Assembly (NCBI RefSeq): GCF_005403045.1
Contig: NZ_BJCL01000012.1
Location: forward strand, 62,001-126,000
Reading direction: 5' to 3'
DNA from: Pseudaquabacterium pictum
Lineage (GTDB): Bacteria > Pseudomonadota > Gammaproteobacteria > Burkholderiales > Burkholderiaceae_C
Length of the DNA: 64,000 nucleotides
In this document: in pieces, positions 1 to 8,225 of the stretch
Layout: each line of letters opens with the position of its first letter
How positions within the stretch are numbered: the stretch's first letter is position 1
The notes under the pieces: model-generated
The model's input: the letters and a program-made list of their open reading frames with translations, nothing else
What the model was told of the DNA's origin: nothing
The model's database searches: none
Made by a program: the position numbers and the translations under genes

Positions 1-446
1 TGCACAATGTCGAGCAGCGCTTTGCCACCATTCTCGATGTGGCCGAGGCCATCCTGCGGCGGCAGCGGCACTTCTTCGAGTTCGGACCCATGGCGATGAA
101 GCCGATGGGTCTGAAGGAGATCGCCGAGGAGGTGGGCATCCATGAATCCACCGTGTCACGCGTGACCAGCAACAAGTACATGTCCACCCCCTTGGGCGTG
201 TTCGAGCTGAAGTACTTCTTCTCGCGGGCGATGGTCAGTGCCAGCGGCAGCGCATGCTCAGGTACCGCCATCCGCGGGCTGGTCAAGGACATCATCGAGG
301 CGGAGCGGCAGGCCGCGCCACTGTCCGATGCCGACATCACCCGCCAGCTGGCAGACCAGGGCCTGGTGGTGGCGCGCCGCACGGTCACCAAGTACCGTCA
401 GATGCTGCGCATCGAGTCGGTGGAGCGGCGCCGCCGTCAGGCCTGA
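1..446 (+). CDS. rpoN: RNA polymerase sigma-54 factor, C-terminal part (truncated by window edge)
   Basis: This is the C-terminal end of sigma-54, which directs RNA polymerase to -24/-12 promoters opened by AAA+ activators. The reading frame is already open at base 3, so the gene starts outside the window. The visible 147 codons hold a helix-turn-helix segment (GLKEIAEEVGIHESTVSRV) and near the end the diagnostic RpoN box ARRTVTKYR (about 372-398), which contacts the -24 element. The protein ends in a short basic tail (ERRRRQA). No start can be assigned here. No downstream hpf/raiA or ptsN-like gene follows, as it often does elsewhere; a CsbD gene comes next after 229 bp. Confidence 0.97.
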   Translation, partial: HNVEQRFATILDVAEAILRRQRHFFEFGPMAMKPMGLKEIAEEVGIHESTVSRVTSNKYMSTPLGVFELKYFFSRAMVSASGSACSGTAIRGLVKDIIEAERQAAPLSDADITRQLADQGLVVARRTVTKYRQMLRIESVERRRRQA

Positions 447-567
447 GCGGGCGTTCGGGCGCAGGCGCTGGCCTGGCGCGGTCCCGGCCAGGGCCGGACG
501 CCAGTCGATCCATGGCATCGCAGCGTTCGTCCAGTGTCTTGGCTGCCGGCGGTTGCCGTCGCCACCT

Positions 568-607
568 GGGTGGCAACCCGCAGGCCTGTGGCTGTCTGTT
601 GCCACCC
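568..607. repeat. 10-bp inverted repeat between rpoN and the CsbD gene
   Basis: GGGTGGCAAC (568-577) is matched by GTTGCCACCC (598-607), with a 20-nt spacer. It lies 122 bp after rpoN and 69 bp before the CsbD start. No T-run follows, so it is not a standard intrinsic terminator. It may be an operator or an mRNA hairpin; the function is unknown. Confidence 0.4.
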
Positions 608-675
608 GTGTTGCGCGGGCATGCCGTTTGCCCGATCTGGACGGGCGAATCCCCGCCCGACCAGGAGCACGACGC

Positions 676-861
676 ATGAACAAGGACCAGATCAGGGGCG
701 CCGCCAAGGAAGTGGCCGGCAAGATCCAGCGCAAGACCGGTGACTTGTTGGACAGCCCCGAGCAGGAAGCCAAGGGCACGGCCAGGGAAGTGGCCGGCAA
801 GGTGCAGAAGCAGGTGGGCAATGCCAAGGAAGCGTTGAAGGACGGCGCCCGCAAGACCTGA
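676..861 (+). CDS. CsbD family stress protein
   Basis: This is a 61-residue, highly charged, Lys/Glu/Ala-rich protein of the CsbD family, whose members are small soluble proteins induced by general stress and of unknown biochemical role. The family signature is clear: MNKDQIRGAAKEVAGKIQ at the start, then a second similar helix (AREVAGKVQKQVGNAKEA). The start is supported by AGGAG at 662-666, 9 bp upstream of the ATG. The length matches the family (55-70 residues). It heads a run of other stress-associated small genes up to about 5957. Confidence 0.93.
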   Translation: MNKDQIRGAAKEVAGKIQRKTGDLLDSPEQEAKGTAREVAGKVQKQVGNAKEALKDGARKT

Positions 862-863
862 CC

Positions 864-896
864 GCCTGCGGCGCGCCTGCGGCGCGCCTGCGGCGC
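864..896. repeat. Three perfect tandem copies of an 11-bp unit
   Basis: GCCTGCGGCGC is repeated three times without change (864-874, 875-885, 886-896), starting two bases after the CsbD stop codon. The unit is GC-rich and could fold, and it could vary by slippage. No gene overlaps it. Confidence 0.7.
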
Positions 897-1052
897 CGCC
901 CTTGCCATCGGCTGCGCTCCGTGTCAGGTGGCCGGGCCGGGCATGCTGGAAACCTGGACATGACCGGCGCCTTGGCCAGCCCTCACGGCGACCTGTTCAA
1001 CGCGCGCCCGTGTCTGCGCGCATGGCCATGCCGGTCAGACGCGGTGGCTGGC

Positions 1053-1400
1053 TCAGGGCTTGATCCGCAGTTCATTGCGCACGCTGGTCGTGCCGCTGGC
1101 GCGGGTGGCCACCAGGGCGGCTTGGTCGATCTGGGCCTGGTTGTCGACCAGACCGGTGAGCTTGACCTCGCCCTTGATGGTGTCGACGCTGATGTCCAGG
1201 CTCTTGATGTCGGGCTCGCCGAGCAGGGCTGCCTTGACGTTGGAGGTGATGACCGCGTCATCGATCTGGGTGCCGACCGTGCCGGATGAGGCAGGGGTGG
1301 GCGCGGTGGGCTCGGGTGCCTTGTTGCAGGCCACCAGCAGAGAGGCTGCCAGGGCCGTGGCAACTGCCGTCAGCAACAGGCGAGATGGGTGTGTCGTCAT
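1053..1400 (-). CDS. BON-domain lipoprotein (OsmY-like)
   Basis: This 115-residue protein has a lipoprotein signal (hydrophobic stretch ending SLLVAC, with Cys as the acylated residue), a Pro/Thr-rich linker, then one BON domain (about residues 47-113) with the pattern DDAVITSNVKAALL...GEVKLTGLV. BON domains are thought to bind phospholipid, and OsmY-type proteins act in envelope stress. The ATG at 1400 is preferred over an in-frame upstream start at 1442 because GGAG lies about 6 bp before it and it gives a normal signal peptide. It is divergent from the hydrolase gene at 1567. Confidence 0.88.
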   Translation of the reverse strand: MTTHPSRLLLTAVATALAASLLVACNKAPEPTAPTPASSGTVGTQIDDAVITSNVKAALLGEPDIKSLDISVDTIKGEVKLTGLVDNQAQIDQAALVATRASGTTSVRNELRIKP

Positions 1401-1566
1401 GGTGGACTCCAGAGTGGGTGAGGAAGGCGTCAGGCCGATCACGGAACCTTAGCGGTCGGCGAGGGCCACCGTCGGTGCGCTGGCGGACCGACGGGCGCGT
1501 TCATCGCCGGGGTGGCTTGCCGAGCCAGTGGTTGGCGCACCGCCAGGCACTTCTTGATCGAGCCCC

Positions 1567-2328
1567 ATGCTGTCCATCCAGTCCATCCCGCGGCCGTCGC
1601 TGACGCTGCTGGGCGCCGAGCCGCTGCGCGCCGCGGTCGAAGATGTGTCCCACCGTGCCTTCACACCGGCGCGCTGTCCCGTTGCCGGTGATGGCCATCC
1701 GGTGGTCATCTTCCCTGGCCTGGGCACCGACGGCCATGCGGTGGCCCCGCTGCGCCGCCACTGCGAGTCGCTGGGCTATGCGGCGCTCGACTGGGGCCGG
1801 GGCTTGAACCGCGGCCCGCAAGGCGACCCCGAGGCCTGGCTGGCCGACCTGCAGGCGCATGTGACCGATCTGCTCGGCGGATTCGAGCAGCACGCCACGT
1901 TCATCGGCTGGAAGCTGGGGGGCATCTGTGCGCGCGGGTTGGCAAAGTCCTTGCGTCCGCTGGTGTGTCAGGTCATCACCTTGGGCACGCCGTTCGATGC
2001 CGGCGCAGGACACACCCATGCGGGCTGGATCTTCCGGTTGCTGGGCGGTGCGGCGCCGCCCTTGACCGCCGCCTGGTCAACCCGGCTGCGCAGTGCGCCA
2101 GGCCTGCCCACGATGTCGATCTACAGCCGCACCGACGGCGTGGTGGCTTGGCAGGCATGCAGGCATGCGGTGGAGTCCGACCGGGTGCAGGACATCGAGG
2201 TGAGCGGCAGCCACATCGGCCTCGGCTGGAACCGGGCCGTGCTTGGCATCGTCGGGGACCGGCTCGCCCAGGTGCCTGCCCAGTGGAAGCGGTCTGCGGC
2301 CGAAGCGGGTGACGACACGCGGCGCTGA
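1567..2328 (+). CDS. Alpha/beta-hydrolase fold protein lacking the nucleophile serine
   Basis: The 253-residue protein reads as a lipase/esterase-like alpha/beta hydrolase: an oxyanion-loop-like segment (VVIFPGLGTDG, about 46-56), a nucleophile elbow region, an acid strand (SIYSRTDGVV, D190) and a C-terminal histidine (SGSHIGLGW, H216). The elbow reads IGWKLGG, so residue 116, where the catalytic Ser of G-x-S-x-G should be, is Lys (codon AAG at 1912-1914). The other triad positions look intact. It may be a non-catalytic scaffold or binding protein rather than a working esterase. The frame is otherwise open and undamaged. The start follows no strong ribosome site. Confidence 0.8.
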   Translation: MLSIQSIPRPSLTLLGAEPLRAAVEDVSHRAFTPARCPVAGDGHPVVIFPGLGTDGHAVAPLRRHCESLGYAALDWGRGLNRGPQGDPEAWLADLQAHVTDLLGGFEQHATFIGWKLGGICARGLAKSLRPLVCQVITLGTPFDAGAGHTHAGWIFRLLGGAAPPLTAAWSTRLRSAPGLPTMSIYSRTDGVVAWQACRHAVESDRVQDIEVSGSHIGLGWNRAVLGIVGDRLAQVPAQWKRSAAEAGDDTRR

Positions 2329-2387
2329 CAGACGGCGCTGTCCGCGCGATGATCCCGCGGGCATCGGAGCCCTCTGCTGGCGGCCCG

Positions 2388-2816
2388 TCAGTCGCGCGGC
2401 AGCCGCATGACCTCGCTGGCGATCGCAGCGCGCTGGGTTGTCAGCAGCGTCCCGATGCTGGCGTGGCTGGCCACCTCGCGCTGCTGCAGCGCCTTGTCGT
2501 AGACGCCGCACAGGGACTCCTCCCCGTCGCGCACCGCCGGCAGGACATTCCGGTCCAGACTGGAAAGCCAGTCGCGCAGCATCACCACGACCTTGTTCAC
2601 CGTGCCCTGCAGCGAGGTATCGTCTTCACCCGCATCGCGCAGCCGCACCAGCTCGGCCTGCTGTTCCTGCGCATGCCCTTCGTGCAGGCCGATCAGCCGC
2701 CGGATGTCGGGCTGGATCTCCGGCTGCGCCCGCGCGAGCATCTCGCGGTAGCCCGTCAGCACGTCGTTCGTGGCGGTGTGAATGTCATGCAGTGCGTTGA
2801 TTGCCCTTGCGGTCAT
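2388..2816 (-). CDS. PA2169-type four-helix-bundle protein (DUF2383)
   Basis: This 142-residue, mostly helical protein resembles the PA2169/DUF2383 family of ferritin-like four-helix bundles of unknown function, often found near stress genes. Recognisable parts are the N-terminal LHDIHTATNDVLTGYREM, the central LIGLHEGHAQEQQAEL and an acidic C-terminal half. An ATG at 2822 overlaps the GGAG sequence directly; the ATG at 2816 lies 6 bp after GGAG and is the more likely start. The gene shares its strand with the PNPOx-like gene at 3094, 278 bp away. Confidence 0.8.
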   Translation of the reverse strand: MTARAINALHDIHTATNDVLTGYREMLARAQPEIQPDIRRLIGLHEGHAQEQQAELVRLRDAGEDDTSLQGTVNKVVVMLRDWLSSLDRNVLPAVRDGEESLCGVYDKALQQREVASHASIGTLLTTQRAAIASEVMRLPRD

Positions 2817-3093
2817 CGTCATCTCCAGTCAGTGGGTGGCACCGATGGTCATCGCACCGGCGGCGGCGGCGCGGCAGACAGGGCCGCGATGGCTTGTAGG
2901 CCAAGACCACATGCAGGACCAGGCGCTGTGCTGGCAGGTGCCGAGCCCGTGCCGGTGTGCAGGCCTTGCTGCAGATGTTGCAAGATCGGCCATCGGCGCC
3001 GCTGGTGCCAGGCGCGCACGCAGGCAGGGCGCGGCGCCTGGCCTTTGCGCCCGTTGAGCGGGTCTACCGCCTGCATGCTGGCGGCCTGCGGCG

Positions 3094-3615
3094 TCAGGTC
3101 AGCCGCAGTTCACCGTGCTCGCCCAGGTCGGTGGGTGGGGTGCCGGTGATCGCCGCCCGGGTCATCTTGACCACCTGGGTCAGCTTGCTGTCCTGCACGT
3201 CCCAGTAGCTGGCGTGGCTGATCCGCACCTGCACCAAGGCCAGGTCGCTGTCGTCGGCTCCGCCCGGGAACCAGGCAGCGGCCATCGGCGACCACAGCGC
3301 GTGCTTCATGGCGGCGTCGTCGACCACGGCGGCGGTCCCCGACACCGAGACATACCGGTCTTCGCCTGGATCGGCGTAGCCGATGTTGACCTGCGGCTCG
3401 ACCAGCAGGTCGCTGACCGGTGCGCCCTGTGCCGACATGAAGAACCACAGGCGGTCGTCTTCGCCGATCGCCCGGTTCTGCATCGTCATGGGCCGCCCAT
3501 GCAGATGGCCATTGCCGTGGCGTGTGGTGAACAGCGCAAAGCGGATGCCCTTGATCAACGACCACAGTTGGTCGCGCTCTGCGGCGGCGTCATCGGGATG
3601 CGGGGCATTGGACAT
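3094..3615 (-). CDS. Pyridoxamine 5'-phosphate oxidase-like stress protein (GSP26 type)
   Basis: This 173-residue protein has the split-barrel flavin-binding fold of the general stress protein 26 family: LWSLIKGIRFALFTT near the start, RPMTMQN, LWFFMSAQGAPVSDLLVEPQVNIGYADP in the middle, and a Trp-rich C-terminal strand region. Such proteins bind flavin or related cofactors; the substrate is not known. The ATG at 3615 was chosen because the homologous region begins there. An in-frame extension to 3777 is Arg/Gly-rich and looks like read-through of non-coding DNA. It sits within the run of stress-type genes. Confidence 0.85.
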   Translation of the reverse strand: MSNAPHPDDAAAERDQLWSLIKGIRFALFTTRHGNGHLHGRPMTMQNRAIGEDDRLWFFMSAQGAPVSDLLVEPQVNIGYADPGEDRYVSVSGTAAVVDDAAMKHALWSPMAAAWFPGGADDSDLALVQVRISHASYWDVQDSKLTQVVKMTRAAITGTPPTDLGEHGELRLT

Positions 3616-3881
3616 GGTGTGATGGCCTTGGTGGAGGTGGGGGGTTGGCGAGCCAGCGGCGCCGTTTCCGGTGCCCCGTGGATCACGGTGGGCGCAGCAA
3701 CCGCCGTCAGGGGGCGTGTCGCCGCGGCGGGCTGGATGCCTGCTGCCGCGGGGCAATCGGCGCGCCCGGGCATCCACGGCGACACGGCGCCCGCATGGCC
3801 GTGCCGCGGCCTCGTTCCGCGACGCGGCACGCCGATTGCCCGGGAGACGGTCACCTCATCCACCGCGCACAGGAGCCATCC

Positions 3882-4238
3882 ATGGTCACCGCATCCACCC
3901 CAGACTTCGTCAGCCAGCCCGATCAGCAGACCGCCACGACCGGCGCCGATGGCCTCTCCCCAGGCACCAACGGCAGCCGCCCCGACCTGCTGGACGCCAT
4001 GGCCGACACGGCGCACCAGACCATCGACCGCCTGGCCGAGCAGGTGGCGCCCCAGGTGCAGCGCCTGCAGGCCGAGATGGCCGGCGCCACCGACATGCTG
4101 GATGAGCGCGCCGACCAGGTTCGGGACATGACCGCGGACTGGCTGGAGAGCGTGCGCTGCACCGTGCGCGAGAACCCGCTGGCCGCGGTGGGCGCCGCTC
4201 TGGCAGTGGGCCTGCTGGTGGCCCGCCTGTCGCGCTGA
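3882..4238 (+). CDS. DUF883 family membrane-anchored protein (ElaB/YqjD-like)
   Basis: The 118-residue protein has a long amphipathic helix (about residues 35-95, heptad-like Leu/Ala/Gln) followed by a single C-terminal transmembrane segment with the typical lead-in RENPLAAVGAALAVGLLVA. Family members (ElaB, YgaM, YqjD) tether to the inner membrane by this tail and some bind ribosomes in stationary phase. The start at 3882 follows AGGAG at 3870-3874. The next gene begins 6 bp after the stop, so the two are probably cotranscribed. Confidence 0.88.
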   Translation: MVTASTPDFVSQPDQQTATTGADGLSPGTNGSRPDLLDAMADTAHQTIDRLAEQVAPQVQRLQAEMAGATDMLDERADQVRDMTADWLESVRCTVRENPLAAVGAALAVGLLVARLSR

Positions 4239-4244
4239 CCCAGC

Positions 4245-5213
4245 ATGGCCGACTCGTCGTTGCCGCACAGCCCGCCCGCGGCTGTGTGGCCTTCCTCAGC
4301 GCCGGACGGCGACATCGATCTGGACATCCGCATCCGCCGGATGGAAGAGCAGCTGGTCGCGCGTGAGCAGCGGGTGCGTTCGCGGGTGCAAGACCTGGGC
4401 ATGCGGGCGCGGAAGGCGACGGCGCCTTCCGCCCTGCTGCTGAAGCTGGCGGCCGTGGCCGCAGCTGGCGGTGCGCTGGTGTGGGGGCTGCAGCGGCGCC
4501 ACCACCCAACGGCGCCCCTGCGTCCACGTGGCCCTGCGGCCCAGGCTGCCGGGCCCGCGGCGCTGCTGCTGAGCCTGCTGCCGATGGCGTGGCCGATGCT
4601 GCCTGCGCGTTGGCGTCAACGGGTGAGCCTGGCCACCGCTGTCACGGTGGTGGGTGTGGCCGTGCCGTTGCTGCAGCGCTTGATGGCAGGCCGCAGCGAC
4701 CATGCGGCCACTGGCGAGCGCCCGGCGCCCGCCACCGTGGCGCACCTGGACCTGGTGCGCTTTGTCGGCACCTGGCATGAACAGGCCCGACTGCCACAGC
4801 CGTTCGAACACGGCTGTGCGGCACCGTCGCGCGTCAGCTACACCCCACAGGGTGGCCTGCTCGGCGTGCGCAACGAATGCCGCAACGCCAAGGGTCGGCT
4901 GCGCTCGACTGACGGGGTGGCCCGGGTGGTGCCCGGCAGCGGTGGCGCCCGGCTGGAAGTGAGCTTCCTGCCGGCCTGGCTGCGCTGGTTGCCGCTGGCA
5001 TGGGCCGATCGGTGGGTGCTGCATGTCGACGAGGCGGCGGCCAACTACCGGGTGGCGATCGTCGGCCATCCCTCCCGCAGGGGGCTGTGGCTGTTGTCGC
5101 GCAGCCCGCACTTGCCTGCCGACGAACTGCAGCGCCTGGTGGCACTGGCCAACGGCGTGGGCTATGACACCAGCCGTCTGCTGCCGCTGTGCCGTGCGCA
5201 CAAGGCGCCGTGA
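4245..5213 (+). CDS. Membrane protein with C-terminal lipocalin (Blc-like) domain
   Basis: This 322-residue protein has two parts. Residues 1-150 hold a charged coiled-coil-like stretch (IRRMEEQLVAREQRVRSRV) and hydrophobic segments near 62-80, 104-116 and 127-143. Residues about 165-318 form a bacterial lipocalin domain with the GTWHEQARLPQPFEHGC opening, a central YRVAIVGHP strand and a RLLPLC ending. Bacterial lipocalins (Blc) bind lipids at the outer membrane and normally carry only a lipoprotein signal. Here the domain is fused to a membrane module and no lipobox is seen. It follows the DUF883 gene by 6 bp. Confidence 0.82.
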   Translation: MADSSLPHSPPAAVWPSSAPDGDIDLDIRIRRMEEQLVAREQRVRSRVQDLGMRARKATAPSALLLKLAAVAAAGGALVWGLQRRHHPTAPLRPRGPAAQAAGPAALLLSLLPMAWPMLPARWRQRVSLATAVTVVGVAVPLLQRLMAGRSDHAATGERPAPATVAHLDLVRFVGTWHEQARLPQPFEHGCAAPSRVSYTPQGGLLGVRNECRNAKGRLRSTDGVARVVPGSGGARLEVSFLPAWLRWLPLAWADRWVLHVDEAAANYRVAIVGHPSRRGLWLLSRSPHLPADELQRLVALANGVGYDTSRLLPLCRAHKAP

Positions 5214-5304
5214 CGGCTTGCCACCAGCCAGTGCAGGTCGGGCCGGCGTTCGAACAGCGCCTGCATCGGCAGCACGTTGATCGCGTCGTCCTCGACGCAC
5301 AAGC
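5210..5304 (-). pseudogene. Remnant of a response-regulator receiver domain
   Basis: On the minus strand about 32 codons read LCVEDDAINVLPMQALF followed by ERRPDLHWLVAS, which matches the first beta strand, acidic pair and first helix of a CheY-like receiver domain as found in hybrid kinases. Nothing before or after continues the domain, and the fragment runs into the stop region of the lipocalin gene on the other strand. It is read as a scrap of a lost gene. The acidic DD pocket residues are still visible. Confidence 0.55.
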
Positions 5305-5417
5305 CTGCCGTGTCCGCCTGGGGCGGGCACGGCGATTGCCGATGCCGTGACGTCGATCCGACACCGCCGATGCCGGCTGCGGCCCGACATCCCACTTTGA
5401 TCTCAAGGAGCATTCCC

Positions 5418-5957
5418 ATGGCAGACACCTCACGCGTCATCACTGGCCTCTTCCCTGACCGCGACAGTGCCGAACGCGCCTACCAAGGCGTGGTCGACCG
5501 CGGCTACGGCAAGGACGATGTCAACCTGGTCATGTCCGACGCCACCCGTGAGCGCCACTTCGGCAACCGCAGCGCGGGTGGTGGCGACGGTGTCGAGACC
5601 GCACTGGGCAACAAGGCGGCCGAAGGTGCCGGCATCGGCGCGGGCATTGGCGGCACCGTGGGGGCCATCGCCGCGGTGCTGGCGGCCGTGGGCACCAGCA
5701 TCGCGCTGCCCGGCCTGGGCCTGGTGATCGCCGGCCCGGTGGTTGCGGCACTGGCCGGCGCCGGCGCCGGCGGAGCGGCCGGCACGCTGGTCGGTGCGCT
5801 GATCGGCCTGGGCATCCCCGAGGAGCGCGTCAAGGGCTATGAGTCCGGCATTGCGCAGGGCGGCATCCTGCTCGGCGTGCGCCCGCGCAGCGACGAGGAC
5901 GCCGACCAGCTCGCCAGGATGTGGCGGGACGCACGCGGCGCCGACATCCACCGCTGA
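5418..5957 (+). CDS. YflT/17M-like general stress protein with glycine-zipper membrane segment
   Basis: The 179-residue protein begins with a ferredoxin-like YflT/17M module (VITGLFPDRDSAERAYQGV...RGYGKDDVNLVMS, residues 7-40) and ends with a matching strand (ERVKGYESGIAQGGILLGVRP). The middle (about 65-135) is a very Gly/Ala-rich hydrophobic region typical of glycine-zipper membrane segments. The start at 5418 follows AAGGAG at 5405-5410. Related proteins are common beside CsbD and BON genes in soil and water proteobacteria; the molecular role is unknown. Confidence 0.85.
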   Translation: MADTSRVITGLFPDRDSAERAYQGVVDRGYGKDDVNLVMSDATRERHFGNRSAGGGDGVETALGNKAAEGAGIGAGIGGTVGAIAAVLAAVGTSIALPGLGLVIAGPVVAALAGAGAGGAAGTLVGALIGLGIPEERVKGYESGIAQGGILLGVRPRSDEDADQLARMWRDARGADIHR

Positions 5958-6069
5958 CGCGCCGAGGTCACCGCAGGGCTGCGTGGCACGCAGCCTTGGA
6001 CCGACCACCGGACGGCGACAACGCCGCCCGGCCCCGGCGCTGGCTCCGGCCGGTCCGCGTGGCCGACCG

Positions 6070-6890
6070 GCTGCCATGTGCAGCGGCGGGGTCCGCATCC
6101 AGGCGCGCTGGGCCGCCGCATGCGCCCGCATCCGTCGGTAGCGTTGCACCACCTGGCGCAGCACCAGGGGCCAGTCGTGCGCCCGGGCATGGTCCAGGGT
6201 GCCTGGGCAGCAGCCGACCCGCTTTCCGCGGGGTGGCCGTGGGTCGGCGCCGGCGGCCACCAGCAGGTGCCCGGGGCCCAGCAGGTCCACCGCCCCGGCC
6301 AGCATGTCGAGGTGCTTGCCGGCCTCGAGACCGCCGGTGCACACCAGCAGCCGGGTGCCCGATGGAACGCACAGGTGGCGCAAGCTGCGCCGCCGCACCA
6401 GCGGGTCGGCCTGCCCGGGATGGAAGATGGCGCAGTCCACCCCCAGCGGCTGGTGCTGGACGTGGCGCAGGCCCCACTGCCGCAGGCGTTGCACCATGCC
6501 TTGGCTGGATGCAAGCACCCGGTCGAAACCTGCGCAGAGATTGGCCACGTGCGCCTGGGCGCAGCGTGCCAGGATCGGCCACTTCGATCAGGTCCGGCCT
6601 GCGTGCGCCATCAGCTGCACCAGCCGCTCGCGACCCAGCGGCAGCCTGTGGCCACTGGTCCAGGGCAAGGCCACACCGCCGGCGTCGATCAGGCCGCTGC
6701 CGGTGGCGCCTGGCGCCATCACGGTGTGACGCCAGTCCAGCCCGGTCAATGCCGCCTGGCGCGCCAACAGCATGCCTTGCTGGCTGGCCCCCGGCCCCCA
6801 GGTCGCCGACACATCCAGCAAGTGCGGTCCTCGGGCCACGCGCATGGGTGGAGGAGGCTGCGCACAACGCGTGGTCGACAAAGTGAACAT
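6070..6890 (-). pseudogene. Degraded family 4 glycosyltransferase
   Basis: Three reading frames together give pieces of one GT4 glycosyltransferase. From ATG 6890: HLLDVSATWGPG, then LLARQAALTGLDWRHTVMAPGA to about 6605, where the frame breaks. In the next frame: RPDLIEVADPGTL to about 6560. Then a jump in frame with loss of roughly 50-60 residues, and FDRVLASSQGMVQRLRQWG, LGVDCAIFHPG and GTRLLVCTGGLEAGKHLDML to about 6250. The nucleotide-sugar-binding C-terminal half is not recognisable. At least two frame changes, an internal deletion and the missing C-terminus mean it cannot encode a working enzyme. The 3' limit is approximate. Confidence 0.75.
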
Positions 6891-7588
6891 GGCGGCCTCG
6901 GGCAATCGGCATGCCCGGTGCGGCGCGCCGTTGCCCTGGCTCGGCAGGAGCGATGCACCGCCAGTCCCACCGATCGCCTTGACCTCGACCCGGTGGTCAC
7001 CCTGGCCAACCAGCATCCGGATTGGACGCGGGCCCTGGCCATGCCGTTCGTGAAGATCGACGCCGCCACGCGGCCCCGCCGGCCCGACACCCACTGGCTG
7101 GGCATGCAGTCCCGCGGGCGCCCGCCACACGCCGGTCACGTCGACTGCATGGACCGTGGCCTGATCTGCCAGCGGGCAACCGGTGCCGACCGGGGCGTCG
7201 GCTCCGGCGGGTTCTGGCGTGGCGAACACCACGGCTCCACCAGCAGGGCAACGGGCGCCATCGGCGCACCGAATCCTGCCGATCCAAGCGTGGCGTGCGT
7301 CGCGAGGGTTTGCCGGGGCGACCCACGCGACCACGCCGCGCTTGCAGTCCAGGTCTGCGCGCTCGCCAGCGCGCATGCTTTCGGCCGGCGGCCGCCTTCG
7401 AATCCTGACGGCTGCGCGGGGGCGTCGTGTTTTGGCCTCGGGCAATCCCGCCCGGCACAGACTGGCGTTCGCCATGTCGCTGCCGCAGGCGCGGCACGTG
7501 CTGTTGCGGCGCGTGCGGCGCCGCCCCTGCTTCGAGGGCTGCGGGGCACTGGACGTGCCCCTGGTTCGGTCGCTGGGCGCAGGTCGGG
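6891..7588. other. About 700 bp with no recognisable gene
   Basis: The minus strand stays open from 7475 into the glycosyltransferase remnant, but the translation (Arg/Pro/Gly-rich with stretches such as GVDLHERHGQGPRP and GDHRVEVKAIGG) does not match a family I recognise. Other frames are Arg/Pro-rich shadows. It may be a decayed upstream neighbour of the glycosyltransferase. No RNA gene or repeat was seen. Confidence 0.4.
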
Positions 7589-8086
7589 TCAGATGAGGCA
7601 GATCCGCCGGATGTGGAGCTCGAAGCTGCCGGCCTGGCGTGCCGCGATCATCAGGCCGACCTGGCGGATGTTTGCGGGGGCCAGCGGTGGTGCACCGGTG
7701 ACCTCGCGCCCGCGGAAGCTGGCGCGGAAGTCGGCGAGTGGCAGGTGCACGGTCTGCCAGTCGGTCCCCTGGGGGGTGAAGCTGGCCTGGTGGTTCAGGC
7801 TGTCGAAGCCGTCGTCGGTCAGCAGGCTGAGCTTGAACCGCTTGTTGTCACCGCGCACTTCGATGAGGCAGGCCTGGGCGCCAGCCAGGCCCCGTTCGCC
7901 AGGGCTCGACCGCACCGAGGCAAAGCCTCCGTTGCGCTCCAGCGAGACGGTTCCCTCGAACACGGCGTGACCGGCTGGGGCGTGGCGCATTGCGCTGCGG
8001 GAGATGCCGCCCATCACGCGGTCGTCGATGGCCCGCCACGCGGTCGCGGCGTCCGGATCAGTGAAGTCGAACAGTGGTTTGCGCAT
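7589..8086 (-). CDS. CIA30 family protein
   Basis: The 165-residue protein matches the CIA30 fold (complex I intermediate-associated protein 30; a galactose-binding-like beta sandwich): LFDFTDPDAATAWRAIDDRVMGGIS at the start, FEGTVSLERNGGFASVRS in the centre, then FRGREVTGAPPLAP and a C-terminal FELHIRRI strand. Bacterial members have no settled role. The ATG at 8086 is used since homology begins at once. Alternative in-frame starts at 8104 (ATG) and 8137 (GTG) would add 6 or 17 residues, and no clear ribosome site decides between them. Confidence 0.85.
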   Translation of the reverse strand: MRKPLFDFTDPDAATAWRAIDDRVMGGISRSAMRHAPAGHAVFEGTVSLERNGGFASVRSSPGERGLAGAQACLIEVRGDNKRFKLSLLTDDGFDSLNHQASFTPQGTDWQTVHLPLADFRASFRGREVTGAPPLAPANIRQVGLMIAARQAGSFELHIRRICLI

Positions 8087-8225
8087 GGCCGGTGCGCCGC
8101 CCATCCGAGCGGGTGGGAAATCCGAACTTCCTTGCACGCGTTCGGATGGCGCTGATCACTGCGCGTCGGTCCATCGGCACCAGTTTGTTCCTGTTGGCAG
8201 ACGGACGGCAAGAGACGTCTCGGGA

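Noticed and set aside
589-602. A sigma-54 promoter-like sequence (TGGC...TTGC) upstream of the CsbD gene.
   Set aside because: The GG to GC spacing is 9 bp, not the required 10, so it would not be recognised.
6078-7970. A 630-codon plus-strand open frame over the decayed region.
   Set aside because: It is antisense to the glycosyltransferase remnant and CIA30, has no recognisable domain, and has a skewed composition typical of GC-rich shadows.
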